Source: Azospirillum brasilense
Lineage (GTDB): Bacteria; Pseudomonadota; Alphaproteobacteria; Azospirillales; Azospirillaceae
Length of the DNA stretch: 64,000 bases
Assembly (NCBI RefSeq): GCF_007827815.1
Contig: NZ_VITH01000007.1
Coordinates: 248,001 to 312,000 of the forward strand
Reading direction: 5' to 3'
Each line of letters starts with the position of its first letter. Positions within the stretch are counted from its first letter, which is position 1. The translations under genes were made by a program, and so were the position numbers. A model generated the notes under the pieces. The model was not told where the DNA came from. It worked only from the letters and a program-made list of their open reading frames with translations, and ran no database searches. This document shows positions 22,254 through 30,890 of the stretch, piece by piece.

Positions 22254-23968
22254 CCCATCCCGACTCCGCTCCCTCCGTCCACCCGGTCGAGGGAGACGGC
22301 GACCTGTTCGCTCCCGAGGACGACGCGCTCTACTTCCTGCCGCTGGGCGGTTCGGGCGAGATCGGCATGAACCTCAACCTCTACGGCCATCGCGGCAAGT
22401 GGTTGATGGTGGATCTCGGCATCTCCTTCGCGGACGACACGATGCCGGGGCTGGACGTCATCATGCCGGACCCCGCCTTCATCGCGGAGCGACGGCACGA
22501 CCTTGTGGGTATCGTGGTCACCCACGCGCACGAGGATCACCTGGGGGCCATCCAGTATCTGTGGCCGCAGCTCCGCGTGCCCGTTTACTGCACGCCCTTC
22601 ACCGCGGCCGTCCTGCGCGCCAAGCTGCACGAGCGCGGGCTGTCTGGGGTGGTCCCGGTCCACGAGGTGGCGCTGGGCAGCACCATCGAGGTCGGCCCCT
22701 TCTCGGTCGAATACGTGACGGTCACCCATTCCATCCCGGAGCCCAACGCCCTGGCGATCCGCACCGCCGCCGGCACGGTGCTGCACACCGGCGACTGGAA
22801 GCTCGACCCAGAGCCGCTGGTGGGGAAGGCCGCCGACGAGGAGCGGCTGCGCGCCATCGGCGACGAGGGCGTGCTGGCGCTGATCGGCGACAGCACCAAC
22901 GCCCTGGTGCCCGGCAGCTCCGGGTCGGAAGGGAGCGTGCGCAAGACGCTGACCGAGCTGATCGGACAGTTTCCCGACGTGCGTGTCGCGGTGAGCTGCT
23001 TCGCGACCAACGTCGCGCGGCTGGAGAGCATCGCTTACGCGGCGGCGGCGCACGGGCGCCACGTCGCTCTGGTCGGGCGATCGATGTGGCGGATCAACGA
23101 GGCCGCGCGCTCCAACGGCTACCTCGCCGACCTGCCGGCCTTCCTGACCGAGCATGACGCCAACTACGTGCCGCGCGACAAGCTGGTGCTGGTCTGCACC
23201 GGCAGCCAGGGGGAGCCGCGCTCCGCGCTCGCCCGCATCGCGTCGGACGACCATCCCCAGGTGTCGCTGCAGCGCGGCGACGTGGTGATCTTCTCCTCCC
23301 GCGAGATTCCCGGCAACGAACGGGCCATCGGCCGCATGCAGAATCTGCTGGTCGGGCAGGGCATCCGCATCGTCACCGCCGACGAGGCGCCGGTTCATGT
23401 GTCCGGCCACCCGGCGCAGGACGAGCTGGTCCGCATGTACCAGTGGGTGCGCCCGCGCATCGCCATGCCGGTCCACGGCGAGCAGCGCCACCAGCTGGAG
23501 CACGCCAAGCTGGCCCGCGCCTGTCAGGTGCCGGAGGCTCTGGTGCCCGGCAACGGCGACCTGATCCGCCTGACGCCCGACGCGCCGCCGCGCGTGGTGG
23601 CCCAGGTGCGGGCCGATCGCATGGCGCTGGACGGCAAGCGGCTGATCCCGCTCGACACCGGGCTGATGCGGGCGCGTCACCGGATGGTCCACAACGGCGC
23701 CGCCGTCGTCACGCTGGTGATGAACGGCAAGGGCGAGCTGGTGACCGCGCCGCAGATCGCGGTGATGGGGCTGCTCGACGACTCGGCGGACCGCGACATG
23801 CTGCTCGATGTGGTGGACGCGGTGCGCGAGGCCGTCGCCGAGATGCCGAAATCGGCGCGGTCGGACGACGAGCAGGTGCGCGCCGCCGCCCGGATCGCCG
23901 TCCGCCGCTGCTTCAACGCGACGCACGGCAAGAAGCCGGTGACCGACGTCCATCTGGTCCGTGTATAA
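22250..23968 (+). CDS. rnj: Ribonuclease J
   Basis: 572-residue metallo-beta-lactamase/beta-CASP nuclease with 5'-to-3' exonuclease and endonuclease activity in RNA maturation. The HxHxDH motif is HAHEDH (92-97), followed by His160 (VTHSIPE), His179 and Asp182 (HTGDWKLD), and the beta-CASP/C-terminal blocks ALIGDSTNAL and VSGHPAQDELV. I start at the ATG overlapping the coaX stop. It is likely translationally coupled. Confidence 0.95.
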   Translation: MTHPDSAPSVHPVEGDGDLFAPEDDALYFLPLGGSGEIGMNLNLYGHRGKWLMVDLGISFADDTMPGLDVIMPDPAFIAERRHDLVGIVVTHAHEDHLGAIQYLWPQLRVPVYCTPFTAAVLRAKLHERGLSGVVPVHEVALGSTIEVGPFSVEYVTVTHSIPEPNALAIRTAAGTVLHTGDWKLDPEPLVGKAADEERLRAIGDEGVLALIGDSTNALVPGSSGSEGSVRKTLTELIGQFPDVRVAVSCFATNVARLESIAYAAAAHGRHVALVGRSMWRINEAARSNGYLADLPAFLTEHDANYVPRDKLVLVCTGSQGEPRSALARIASDDHPQVSLQRGDVVIFSSREIPGNERAIGRMQNLLVGQGIRIVTADEAPVHVSGHPAQDELVRMYQWVRPRIAMPVHGEQRHQLEHAKLARACQVPEALVPGNGDLIRLTPDAPPRVVAQVRADRMALDGKRLIPLDTGLMRARHRMVHNGAAVVTLVMNGKGELVTAPQIAVMGLLDDSADRDMLLDVVDAVREAVAEMPKSARSDDEQVRAAARIAVRRCFNATHGKKPVTDVHLVRV

Positions 23969-24001
23969 ATCTTTGCGACGTTACGCCTTTCGGGAGGACC
24001 C

Positions 24002-24406
24002 ATGATCGGGAAGCTGAACCACGTCGCCATCGTCGTGCCGGACCTGACGGCGGCGACCGCGCTCTACCGCGACACGCTGGGTGCGGCGGTGTCGCAGCCG
24101 GTGGACCTGCCGCCGCACGGCGTCACCGTCGTCTTCGTCGAGCTGCCCAACACGAAGATCGAGCTGCTCCATCCCTTCGGCGAGTCGTCGCCGATCGCCG
24201 GCTTCCTCCAGAAGAACCCGTCGGGCGGCATCCACCACATCTGCTACGAGGTGGACGACATCCTGGCCGCCCGCGACCGGCTGAAGGCGCAGGGCGCCCG
24301 CGTGCTGGGCGATGGCGAGCCGAAGATCGGCGCCCACGACAAGCCGGTGCTGTTCCTGCACCCCAAGGACTTCTGCGGCACCCTGGTGGAGCTGGAGCAG
24401 GCCTGA
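24002..24406 (+). CDS. mce: Methylmalonyl-CoA epimerase
   Basis: 134-residue glyoxalase-fold enzyme that interconverts (2S)- and (2R)-methylmalonyl-CoA in propionyl-CoA metabolism. Metal ligands are seen at His7 (LNHVAIVVPDL), the GGIHHICYEVDD block (His78/His79) and Glu130 (GTLVELEQ). GGGAGG precedes the ATG. It lies between rnj and a DUF1467 gene as in many alphaproteobacteria. Confidence 0.93.
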   Translation: MIGKLNHVAIVVPDLTAATALYRDTLGAAVSQPVDLPPHGVTVVFVELPNTKIELLHPFGESSPIAGFLQKNPSGGIHHICYEVDDILAARDRLKAQGARVLGDGEPKIGAHDKPVLFLHPKDFCGTLVELEQA

Positions 24407-24434
24407 GCCAAGGCGCGAAGACCGGAGGCATGCG

Positions 24435-24683
24435 ATGGGCTGGGTGACGGGCATCAGCGTCTATGTGGTCGTCTGGTGGGTGGTGCTGTTCGCGGTGCTG
24501 CCCTGGGGCGTGCGCACCCCGGCCCAGCCCGAGCCGGGCATGGCGAGCAGCGCCCCGGAACGCCCGCGCATCCTCCTGAAATTCGCCGCCACGACGCTGG
24601 TCGCGGCGGTGGTCTGGCTGGTCATCTTCGGCATCGTGCAGTCGGACCTGATTTCCTTCCGCGAGATGGCCAAGCCGCACTGA
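24435..24683 (+). CDS. DUF1467-type small membrane protein
   Basis: 82 residues with two hydrophobic segments (about 4-27 and 47-68) and a short Pro-rich loop between. The sequence WWVVLFAVLPWGVR at the N-terminus is typical of the DUF1467 family, whose function is unknown. The start ATG follows ACCGGAGGC. Position after mce is the usual one for this family, which suggests co-transcription but does not give a function. Confidence 0.85.
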   Translation: MGWVTGISVYVVVWWVVLFAVLPWGVRTPAQPEPGMASSAPERPRILLKFAATTLVAAVVWLVIFGIVQSDLISFREMAKPH

Positions 24684-24708
24684 TCCCCCTCCCGGAAGGA
24701 GCCTCTGC

Positions 24709-25308
24709 GTGAGCCTGACCTACTGCGACGCGGCGCCGGGCCACGCGCATCACGGCCCCTACCACGACACCGAATACGGATTCCCCAGCGCCGACGACCA
24801 AGTGCTGTTCGAGCGGCTGGTGCTGGAAATCAATCAAGCCGGCCTGTCCTGGCTGACCATCCTGAAGAAGCGCGAGGCTTTCCGCGCCGCCTTCGACGGC
24901 TTCGACATCGACCGCGTCGCCGCCTATGGCGAGGCGGAGCGGGAGCGGCTGCTCGCCGATCCCGGGATCATCCGCAACCGCCTGAAGATCGACGCCGCCA
25001 TCGAGAACGCGCGGCGGATCGTGGCCTTGCGCGGAACGCACGGGTCTTTCGACGGCTGGCTGCGCGCCCATCACCCTTTGGGCAAGGCGGACTGGGTCCG
25101 GTTGTTCAAGCGGACCTTCCGTTTCACCGGCGGCGAGATCACCGGCGAATTTCTGATGAGTCTCGGCTATCTGCCGGGCGCGCATCAGCCCGGCTGCCCG
25201 GTCTGGTCCGAGGTCGCCGCGCTCGATCCTCCTTGGATGGTCGCCGTTCGGCAGGGGTTCGCAGGATACGACGCTCATAAAGCGGGCATATCGGCGCCTA
25301 TGACGTAA
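24709..25308 (+). CDS. tag: DNA-3-methyladenine glycosylase I
   Basis: 199-residue base-excision repair enzyme that removes 3-methyladenine from alkylated DNA. The N-terminal Cys6 and YHDTEYGFP (His19), the LEINQAGLSWLTILKKRE block and the C-terminal AHQPGCPV (His/Cys zinc-site pair) match the Tag family. Start is GTG at 24709, preceded by GGAAGGAG. Confidence 0.94.
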   Translation: MSLTYCDAAPGHAHHGPYHDTEYGFPSADDQVLFERLVLEINQAGLSWLTILKKREAFRAAFDGFDIDRVAAYGEAERERLLADPGIIRNRLKIDAAIENARRIVALRGTHGSFDGWLRAHHPLGKADWVRLFKRTFRFTGGEITGEFLMSLGYLPGAHQPGCPVWSEVAALDPPWMVAVRQGFAGYDAHKAGISAPMT

Positions 25309-25378
25309 TCAACCGCCTATGTCTTGGGCGAAATCTACGAATTCTTTGCTGACGACTTGGTTTAGTCCAAATTCCGTC

Positions 25379-25408
25379 TTGTCATCGGTTGGGGTCGGGT
25401 TCAATGTA
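25379..25408 (+). promoter_or_regulatory. Candidate promoter of the small RNA
   Basis: TTGTCA (25379-25384) is followed after 17-18 nt by CAATGT/AATGTA (25402-25408), giving a plausible housekeeping promoter with transcription starting near 25414. The -10 is weak, so this call mainly rests on its position relative to the hairpins and terminator downstream. Confidence 0.35.
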
Positions 25409-25413
25409 TTTGG

Positions 25414-25509
25414 TGTGACGAGAGGGGTTCTTCCCTCTTTTCCGACGCCTGGTGGCGATTCCTCCCTAAACCTCGGGCCGCGCCGCGATCGCCGCGCGGT
25501 CCTTTTTTC
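25414..25509 (+). ncRNA. Small RNA resembling the alpha-r8/suhB (MmgR) family
   Basis: Three hairpins lie in a row: AGAGGG/CCCTCT (25421-25438), CGCC/GGCG (25446-25457) and a terminator GGGCCGCGC/GCGCGGTCC (25475-25502) ending in TTTTTT (25503-25508). Between the second hairpin and the terminator is the unpaired TTCCTCCCT (25459-25467), then AAACCT. This hairpin, TTCCTCCCT, G+C-rich terminator layout is what I recall for alpha-r8 (Rfam suhB), whose best-studied member MmgR of Sinorhizobium limits polyhydroxybutyrate granules. CCTCCC could pair with ribosome-binding sites. The 5' end is inferred. No ORF fits here. Confidence 0.6.
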
Positions 25510-25722
25510 GTCCCGGCCCGCTCACAGTGCCGACGCCGGCGTTCGTCTGTAGGCGGACGCAGCGTTGTGCTACGGTACAGAATGAATTAACCCTTTGCGG
25601 GTATAGCTCATCCAACTGTGCAGGAGGCGGGCGAGCGTCCGGTCCGGCTTTGGATTCACATGCGGCGGTGTTCGCAGCCGGACTTTGCGGCCGTCAGCGG
25701 GGAGAACGATGCCGAGGCGCCG

Positions 25723-26607
25723 ATGACCGCGGGTGACAACGAGAAGTTCGAGCAGTTCGCGGCCATTCTGACCACCGAACTGCTTGACCGCACCCGCAAG
25801 AGTCTTGAACTGCTGACCCCCGAAGAGCAGCCGGCGGCCAAGCTCCCCTTTGCGCTGACTCCGTCCTTTCAGGAAATCTACGCCGAACTGGTGCGCGTCG
25901 GGATTTTCCCGGTTCTGCTCAGCCGCCGTCCGGTGCGGGCCATCGTCGGCGATGTGGATTGGCCACGCGACGGGCGCGATTATCTGCTGACCGTCCTCGA
26001 CGACCGCTCCAACGCCGTCTTCACCGCCTGGGATTACGCCTGGGACGCGCTGTGGGACGAGCGGAAGGTGGGGGCGGACAGCGGCTCCTCGGCGCCGGCC
26101 AAGAAAAAGGGCTTCTTCGCGTCGCTGTTCGGGCGCAAGGCGGACAAGCCGGAACGGAAGACCAGCGAGCAGGGTGCGGAGGGCGACGTGATGGCCGGCC
26201 TCTACACCATGCTGAACGAGCAGGCGGAGCGGCGCGGCTACCTGCCGCTGTTCCACGACGACATCAAGGTCCTGAAGGGTCTGGTCCGCGTGAAGCCGGC
26301 CCGCATCTTCCAGGCCTGGAAGGAAATCAACCAGTACCACCACCAGGAATTCTACCTGTCGGGCCAGGATCAGGCCAAGCCGGGGGTGACCTCGGACTGC
26401 CTTCAGAAATGGCACTACAACCTGCCGGACCGGATCGGCGAGTTCCTGGTGCTGAAGGCGGCGGTCGACATGGAGTTCGTGAACAAGCCTTTCCTCGGCA
26501 AATACATCCGCCAGTCGGCCCGCACCCAGGAGGAGGCGGAGAAGGGCATGCCCTATCTCGCCACCTACTGGAAATCCATGAAACAGTCCGCCGCCGCCCA
26601 AGGCTGA
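25723..26607 (+). CDS. Conserved hypothetical cytoplasmic protein
   Basis: 294 residues from the chosen ATG; I do not recognise the family. No signal peptide or membrane segment is seen. There is an N-terminal helical part (DNEKFEQFAAILTTELL), an aromatic-acidic patch WDYAWDALWDERK near residue 109, a basic, probably flexible linker KKKGFFASLFGRKADK, and a charged C-terminal half with NQYHHQEFYLSGQDQ. The frame is open back to a GTG at 25618 and another ATG at 25660, but none has a strong ribosome-binding site, so the start is uncertain. Codon use matches neighbours. Confidence 0.75.
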   Translation: MTAGDNEKFEQFAAILTTELLDRTRKSLELLTPEEQPAAKLPFALTPSFQEIYAELVRVGIFPVLLSRRPVRAIVGDVDWPRDGRDYLLTVLDDRSNAVFTAWDYAWDALWDERKVGADSGSSAPAKKKGFFASLFGRKADKPERKTSEQGAEGDVMAGLYTMLNEQAERRGYLPLFHDDIKVLKGLVRVKPARIFQAWKEINQYHHQEFYLSGQDQAKPGVTSDCLQKWHYNLPDRIGEFLVLKAAVDMEFVNKPFLGKYIRQSARTQEEAEKGMPYLATYWKSMKQSAAAQG

Positions 26608-26615
26608 GGTCCGCC

Positions 26616-27014
26616 ATGATCCGCCGCTCCGCTCCCCTTCTCGTCGCCTTGCTGACGCTGTCCGGCGGGGCGTCGGCGCAGCCGATCGACCTGTCCGCCT
26701 GCCAGTTCCTGACCGCCCATCGCCCGGCGGCGGGGGTGGAGTACACGCCGGGCGTGGACGTGACGGGCAAGGCGGTGGCCTCCGCCGACCTGCCGGGCTC
26801 GGCCGGGGCTGCGCCGCCGCTGGAGCGCTTCGACATCCCGGTGACGGTCGATTTCGCCCGTCGCATGGGCTTTCCGGTGCCGCAGGGTGGGGCGGCGCCG
26901 GGCGTCGAGGTCGGCTATCTGACCTGGTACGCCAACCGTCTCTACTTCAACGGCCAGCCCATCGGCGCGCCGAGCGAGGCGGAGGTCTACGCCTATTGCC
27001 GCACCGCCCGATAG
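26616..27014 (+). CDS. Hypothetical secreted protein
   Basis: 132 residues with an N-terminal signal peptide: basic MIRRSAP, hydrophobic LLVALLTLSGG, then ASA-Q cleavage near residue 22. The mature part has two Cys (CQFLTAH near the start and YCRTAR at the end), which could form a disulfide in the periplasm. No known domain is recognised. It begins 8 nt after the preceding hypothetical gene, so the two are probably co-transcribed. Confidence 0.75.
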   Translation: MIRRSAPLLVALLTLSGGASAQPIDLSACQFLTAHRPAAGVEYTPGVDVTGKAVASADLPGSAGAAPPLERFDIPVTVDFARRMGFPVPQGGAAPGVEVGYLTWYANRLYFNGQPIGAPSEAEVYAYCRTAR

Positions 27015-27138
27015 GCCGAAGCGCCCGTCGCTGCACGCCGTGACGATGGACAAGCGCGCGGTGGCTTCCTAAAGTCGCTCTCCCTGTTGCGGACCGGCGC
27101 ACCGCCGGACGAATCCCCTCGAAACCGAGAGCAGAGCC

Positions 27139-28452
27139 ATGCGGCTGTCCACCTTCTTCCTGCCGACCCTCAAGGAGACCCCGACCGAGGCGCAGATCGT
27201 CTCGCACCGCCTGATGCTGCGGGCCGGGATGATCCGCCAGACCAGCGCCGGCATCTACGCCTGGCTGCCGCTGGGCCATCGGGTCCTGAAGAAGATCGAG
27301 CAGATCGTCCGCGAGGAGCAGGACGCCGCCGGCGCCCAGGAACTGCTGATGCCGACCATCCAGTCGGCGGAGCTGTGGAAGGAAAGCGGCCGCTACGACG
27401 ATTACGGCAAGGAGATGCTGCGCATCACCGATCGTCACGACCGCGAGATGCTGTTCGGTCCCACGAACGAGGAGATGATCACCGACATCTTCCGCGCCTT
27501 CGTGAAGAGCTACCGTCAGCTTCCGCTGAACCTCTACCACATCCAGTGGAAGTTCCGGGACGAGATCCGTCCCCGCTTCGGCGTGATGCGCGGGCGCGAG
27601 TTCCTGATGAAGGACGCCTACAGCTTCGACATCGACGCGCCCAGCGCCCGGCGCTCCTACCAGAAGATGTTCCTGGCCTATCTGCGCACCTTCGCCCGCA
27701 TGGGGCTGAAGGCGATCCCGATGCGCGCCGACACCGGCCCCATCGGCGGCGACCTCAGCCACGAGTTCATCATCCTGGCCGAGACCGGCGAGAGCGGCGT
27801 CTTCTGCCACAAGGACTGGCTGACCCTGGACGTGCTGCAGAACGCGCCGGGCTTCGACGAGGACCTGCAGCCCTTCTTCGACACCTACACCTCGATCTAC
27901 GCCGCCACCGACGAGAAGCACGAGCCCGGCAACTGCCCGGTTCCGGAGTCGGACCTGGTGTCGGCGCGCGGCATTGAGGTCGGCCACATCTTCAACTTCG
28001 GCACCAAGTATTCGAAGCCGATGAACGCCGTCGTCGCCGGTCCGGGCGGCGAGCCGGTTCCGGTCGAGATGGGGTCCTACGGCATCGGCGTGTCGCGCCT
28101 GATGGGCGCCATCATCGAGGCCAGCCACGACGACAACGGCATCATCTGGCCGGATTCCGTGGCGCCCTTCAACGTCGGCCTCGTCAACCTGAAGGTCGGC
28201 GACGCCGAGACCGACCGCGTCTGTCAGGAGCTGTACTATAAGCTCCGCGCCAACGGGCTGGACGTGCTGTACGACGACCGCGACGAGCGTCCGGGCGTGA
28301 AGTTCGCCGACATGGACCTGATCGGCCTGCCGTGGCAGCTCGTCGTCGGGCCGCGCGGCCTGAAGAACGGCGTGGTCGAGCTGAAGCGCCGGGCCACCGG
28401 CGAGAAGCAGGAGCTGTCGGTGGAGAGCGCGCTGGAGAAGCTCTCGGCGTAA
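27139..28452 (+). CDS. proS: Prolyl-tRNA synthetase, short form without editing domain
   Basis: 437-residue class II aminoacyl-tRNA synthetase charging tRNA-Pro. Motif 1 and 2 regions are visible in [41 protein letters not shown] and, for motif 3, [15 protein letters not shown]. It has about 130 fewer residues than E. coli ProRS because the internal alanine-editing insertion is absent, as is usual in alphaproteobacteria. An anticodon-binding domain ends the protein. Confidence 0.96.
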   Translation: MRLSTFFLPTLKETPTEAQIVSHRLMLRAGMIRQTSAGIYAWLPLGHRVLKKIEQIVREEQDAAGAQELLMPTIQSAELWKESGRYDDYGKEMLRITDRHDREMLFGPTNEEMITDIFRAFVKSYRQLPLNLYHIQWKFRDEIRPRFGVMRGREFLMKDAYSFDIDAPSARRSYQKMFLAYLRTFARMGLKAIPMRADTGPIGGDLSHEFIILAETGESGVFCHKDWLTLDVLQNAPGFDEDLQPFFDTYTSIYAATDEKHEPGNCPVPESDLVSARGIEVGHIFNFGTKYSKPMNAVVAGPGGEPVPVEMGSYGIGVSRLMGAIIEASHDDNGIIWPDSVAPFNVGLVNLKVGDAETDRVCQELYYKLRANGLDVLYDDRDERPGVKFADMDLIGLPWQLVVGPRGLKNGVVELKRRATGEKQELSVESALEKLSA

Positions 28453-28508
28453 CACCGTGGGGCGGGGGAGCGGACGCTGTAATCAAAGTTCCGCGTTTTG
28501 CCATTTAG

Positions 28509-28687
28509 CCCTCTCCCCTCTGGGGAGAGGGTGGCCCGGAGGGCCGGTGAGGGGGTTGCGCTTGTGCCGAACGTGGCGCCGCGCGCAACCTCCTCACCCT
28601 AACCCTCTCCCCGCTTTCGGCGGACCGAAGGTCCGCCTGTCGCGTCAGCGCAAACTTCGTTTGCGCGTGAGCGGAGGGGAGAGGGGA
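28509..28687. repeat. Composite palindromic intergenic repeat
   Basis: A mosaic of inverted repeats between proS and the lolC/E gene: CCCTCTCCCC/GGGGAGAGGG (28509-28531), GGCCC/GGGCC (28533-28545), a long imperfect arm pair GGTGAGGGGGTTGCGC (28546-28561) with its complement (28583-28599), GGCGGACC/GGTCCGCC (28619-28637) and GCGCAAAC/GTTTGCGC (28648-28666), ending in GGAGGGGAGAGGGG. Elements with CCCTCTCC ends are dispersed intergenic repeats in many high-G+C proteobacteria. A 94-aa frame crossing it is not a gene. The rest of the 382-nt gap shows nothing more. Confidence 0.75.
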
Positions 28688-28834
28688 TTTAGGAAGGGGA
28701 GGGGTCGCCTTGGAAGGTCGCCCTTTTCCTGCCACGGTTAAGCACTTATGTTGCGGGGCGGCGGACTGGTTTCGGTCCGCCGCCTTTGCTTTTGCCGGGC
28801 CTCGACCGCCGGCCTTTCGCTCATCGGGAGCCGC

Positions 28835-30082
28835 ATGATCTTCTCCGCCTTTGAACGCATGGTCGCGATGCGCTATCTGCGGGCGCGCCGCCAGGAAGGG
28901 TTCATCTCGGTCATCGCGGGATTCTCGCTGCTGGGCATCGCGCTCGGCGTGGCGACGCTGATCATCGTGATGTCGGTGATGAACGGCTTCCGGGCGGAAC
29001 TGCTGGGCCGCGTGCTCGGCCTGAACGGCCACCTCAACGTCTACAGCGTCCGCGGCGGTCCGCTGCCCGACTACGACCCGTTGGTGCAGCGGCTCCAGGG
29101 CGTGCCCGGCGTCGTCGGCGTGACGCCGACGGTGGAAGGGCAGGCGTTGGTGTCGGTGCGCGGGGTCGCCTCCGGCGCGGTGGTGCGCGGGGTGCGGCCG
29201 GAGGATTTCCGGGTGCGGCCGACGCTGTCGCGCAACATCGTGCGCGGCACGGCGGACGCCTTCGGTGAGGACAACATCGCCATCGGCATCCGCATGGCGC
29301 AGCGGCTGGGTCTTGCGGTCGGCGACCAGCTCACCCTGATCGCGCCGCAGGGCAACGTCACCGCCTTCGGCACCGTGCCGCGGATGCGCAGCTTCACTAT
29401 CGGCGCGGTGTTCGACGTCGGCATGTTCGAGTACGACAACAGCTTCATCTTCCTGCCCCTGCCGGAGGCCCAGGCCTTCTTCCGCACGGGCGAGGCGGTG
29501 ACCTCGCTGGAGGTCTTCGTCAGCGACCCGACGCAGATCCGCGCGGCGCGCGACGCCATCCAGGCGGCGGTGGCCGGTGTGGGGCGGGTGGTCGACTGGC
29601 AGCAGTCCAACGCCAGCTTCTTCACGGCGCTCCAGGTCGAGCGCAACGTGATGTTCCTGATCCTGTCGCTGATCATCACGGTCGCCGCCTTCAACATCAT
29701 CTCCAGCCTGATCATGCTGGTGAAGGACAAGGGACGGGATATCGCCATCCTGCGCACCATGGGCGCCACCCGCGGGATGATCATGCGCATCTTCTTCCTG
29801 TCCGGCGCCTCGGTGGGGGTGGCGGGGACGCTGGTCGGCGTGGCGCTGGGCGTGTCCTTCGCGCTGAACATCGAGACGATCCGCCAGGGCATCCAGGCGC
29901 TGACCGGCACCAACCTGTTCAACGCCGAGATCTATTTCCTGTCGCAGCTGCCGGCGAAGATCGACTGGTCGGAGGTGGTCCAGGTCACGCTGATGGCGTT
30001 GGGCCTGTCCTTCGCCGCCACCGTCTATCCGTCCTGGCGGGCGGCCCGTCTCGACCCGGTGGAGGCCCTGCGCTATGAGTGA
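28835..30082 (+). CDS. Lipoprotein-releasing ABC transporter permease (LolC/LolE family)
   Basis: 415-residue inner-membrane permease of the FtsX/MacB type. It begins [20 protein letters not shown], has one membrane segment near residues 25-45, a large periplasmic domain, and three C-terminal membrane segments. With LolD it extracts lipoproteins from the inner membrane for LolA. The ATG at 28835 follows GGGAG; the open frame extends upstream to 28748 without family similarity. Only one permease gene is present next to lolD, so the complex may use two copies of this protein. lolD overlaps its end by 8 nt. Confidence 0.92.
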   Translation: MIFSAFERMVAMRYLRARRQEGFISVIAGFSLLGIALGVATLIIVMSVMNGFRAELLGRVLGLNGHLNVYSVRGGPLPDYDPLVQRLQGVPGVVGVTPTVEGQALVSVRGVASGAVVRGVRPEDFRVRPTLSRNIVRGTADAFGEDNIAIGIRMAQRLGLAVGDQLTLIAPQGNVTAFGTVPRMRSFTIGAVFDVGMFEYDNSFIFLPLPEAQAFFRTGEAVTSLEVFVSDPTQIRAARDAIQAAVAGVGRVVDWQQSNASFFTALQVERNVMFLILSLIITVAAFNIISSLIMLVKDKGRDIAILRTMGATRGMIMRIFFLSGASVGVAGTLVGVALGVSFALNIETIRQGIQALTGTNLFNAEIYFLSQLPAKIDWSEVVQVTLMALGLSFAATVYPSWRAARLDPVEALRYE

Positions 30083-30764
30083 GCCGATGCTGGAACTGTC
30101 GGGGATCGTCCGCACCTTCGAGCAGGCGGGGACCGAGCTTCAGGTGCTGCGCGGGGCGGAGCTGACCGTCCACGCGGGCGAACTGGTCGCCCTGGTCGGT
30201 CCGTCGGGCGCCGGCAAATCGACCCTGCTGCACATCGCCGGCCTGCTGGAGCGCCCCACCGCCGGCACCGTGCGGATCGCCGGGACCGACGTGTCCGCCT
30301 TGGACGACGGGAAGCGGACGGAGGTGCGCCGCCGCTCGGTCGGCTTCGTCTACCAGTTCCACCATCTGCTGCCGGAATTCTCCGCGCTGGAGAACATCGT
30401 GCTGCCGCAGATGATCAACGGGGTGGCGAAGCGCACCGCCCGCGAGCGCGCCCTGGAGTTGCTGCGCATGGTCGGGCTGGAGCCGCGCGCCGGCCACCGT
30501 CCGGCCCGCCTGTCGGGCGGCGAGCAGCAGCGCGTCGCCATCGCCCGCGCGCTGGCCAACGGGCCGGGCCTGCTGATCGCCGACGAGCCGACCGGCAACC
30601 TCGACCCGCACACGGCGGAGGGGGTCTTCGCCATGCTGACCTCCATCGTCCGGCAGGCGCGGGTCGGCGCGCTGATCGCCACCCACAACCTGGAGCTTGC
30701 CAGCCGCATGGACCGGGTGCTCGAGATGAGCGACGGTCTTCTCGTGGAGCACGCCAGGGTCTGA
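30075..30764 (+). CDS. lolD: Lipoprotein-releasing ABC transporter ATP-binding protein
   Basis: 229-residue ABC ATPase of the Lol system. Walker A is GPSGAGKST (42-50), the signature is LSGGEQQR and Walker [13 protein letters not shown] follows. The start overlaps the permease gene, which argues for a shared complex. Confidence 0.95.
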   Translation: MSEPMLELSGIVRTFEQAGTELQVLRGAELTVHAGELVALVGPSGAGKSTLLHIAGLLERPTAGTVRIAGTDVSALDDGKRTEVRRRSVGFVYQFHHLLPEFSALENIVLPQMINGVAKRTARERALELLRMVGLEPRAGHRPARLSGGEQQRVAIARALANGPGLLIADEPTGNLDPHTAEGVFAMLTSIVRQARVGALIATHNLELASRMDRVLEMSDGLLVEHARV

Positions 30765-30890
30765 CCGCCGTCGCCGCGCGGGCGGGAAATCGGCCAAACC
30801 GCGTAAGAGTGGCATCGCCGTTCGGCGGATTGGTGATCGGCGCATCCTGGGGCAGACTTCGCGCAACTCAAAAAGGAGGGACCGGAGTCC

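Larger units (their letters stand above)
25309..25722. other. Intergenic region between tag and the next gene
   Basis: Apart from the small RNA, the region holds a 9-bp stem with two G-U pairs (25539-25547 with 25552-25560, loop TGTA) and an A+T-richer stretch around 25575-25600 that could contain the promoter of the following gene. Nothing else coding is supported. Confidence 0.4.

Noticed and set aside
28457-28741. A 94-aa frame in the proS-lol gap
   Set aside because: It is made almost entirely of the palindromic repeat and has no ribosome-binding site.
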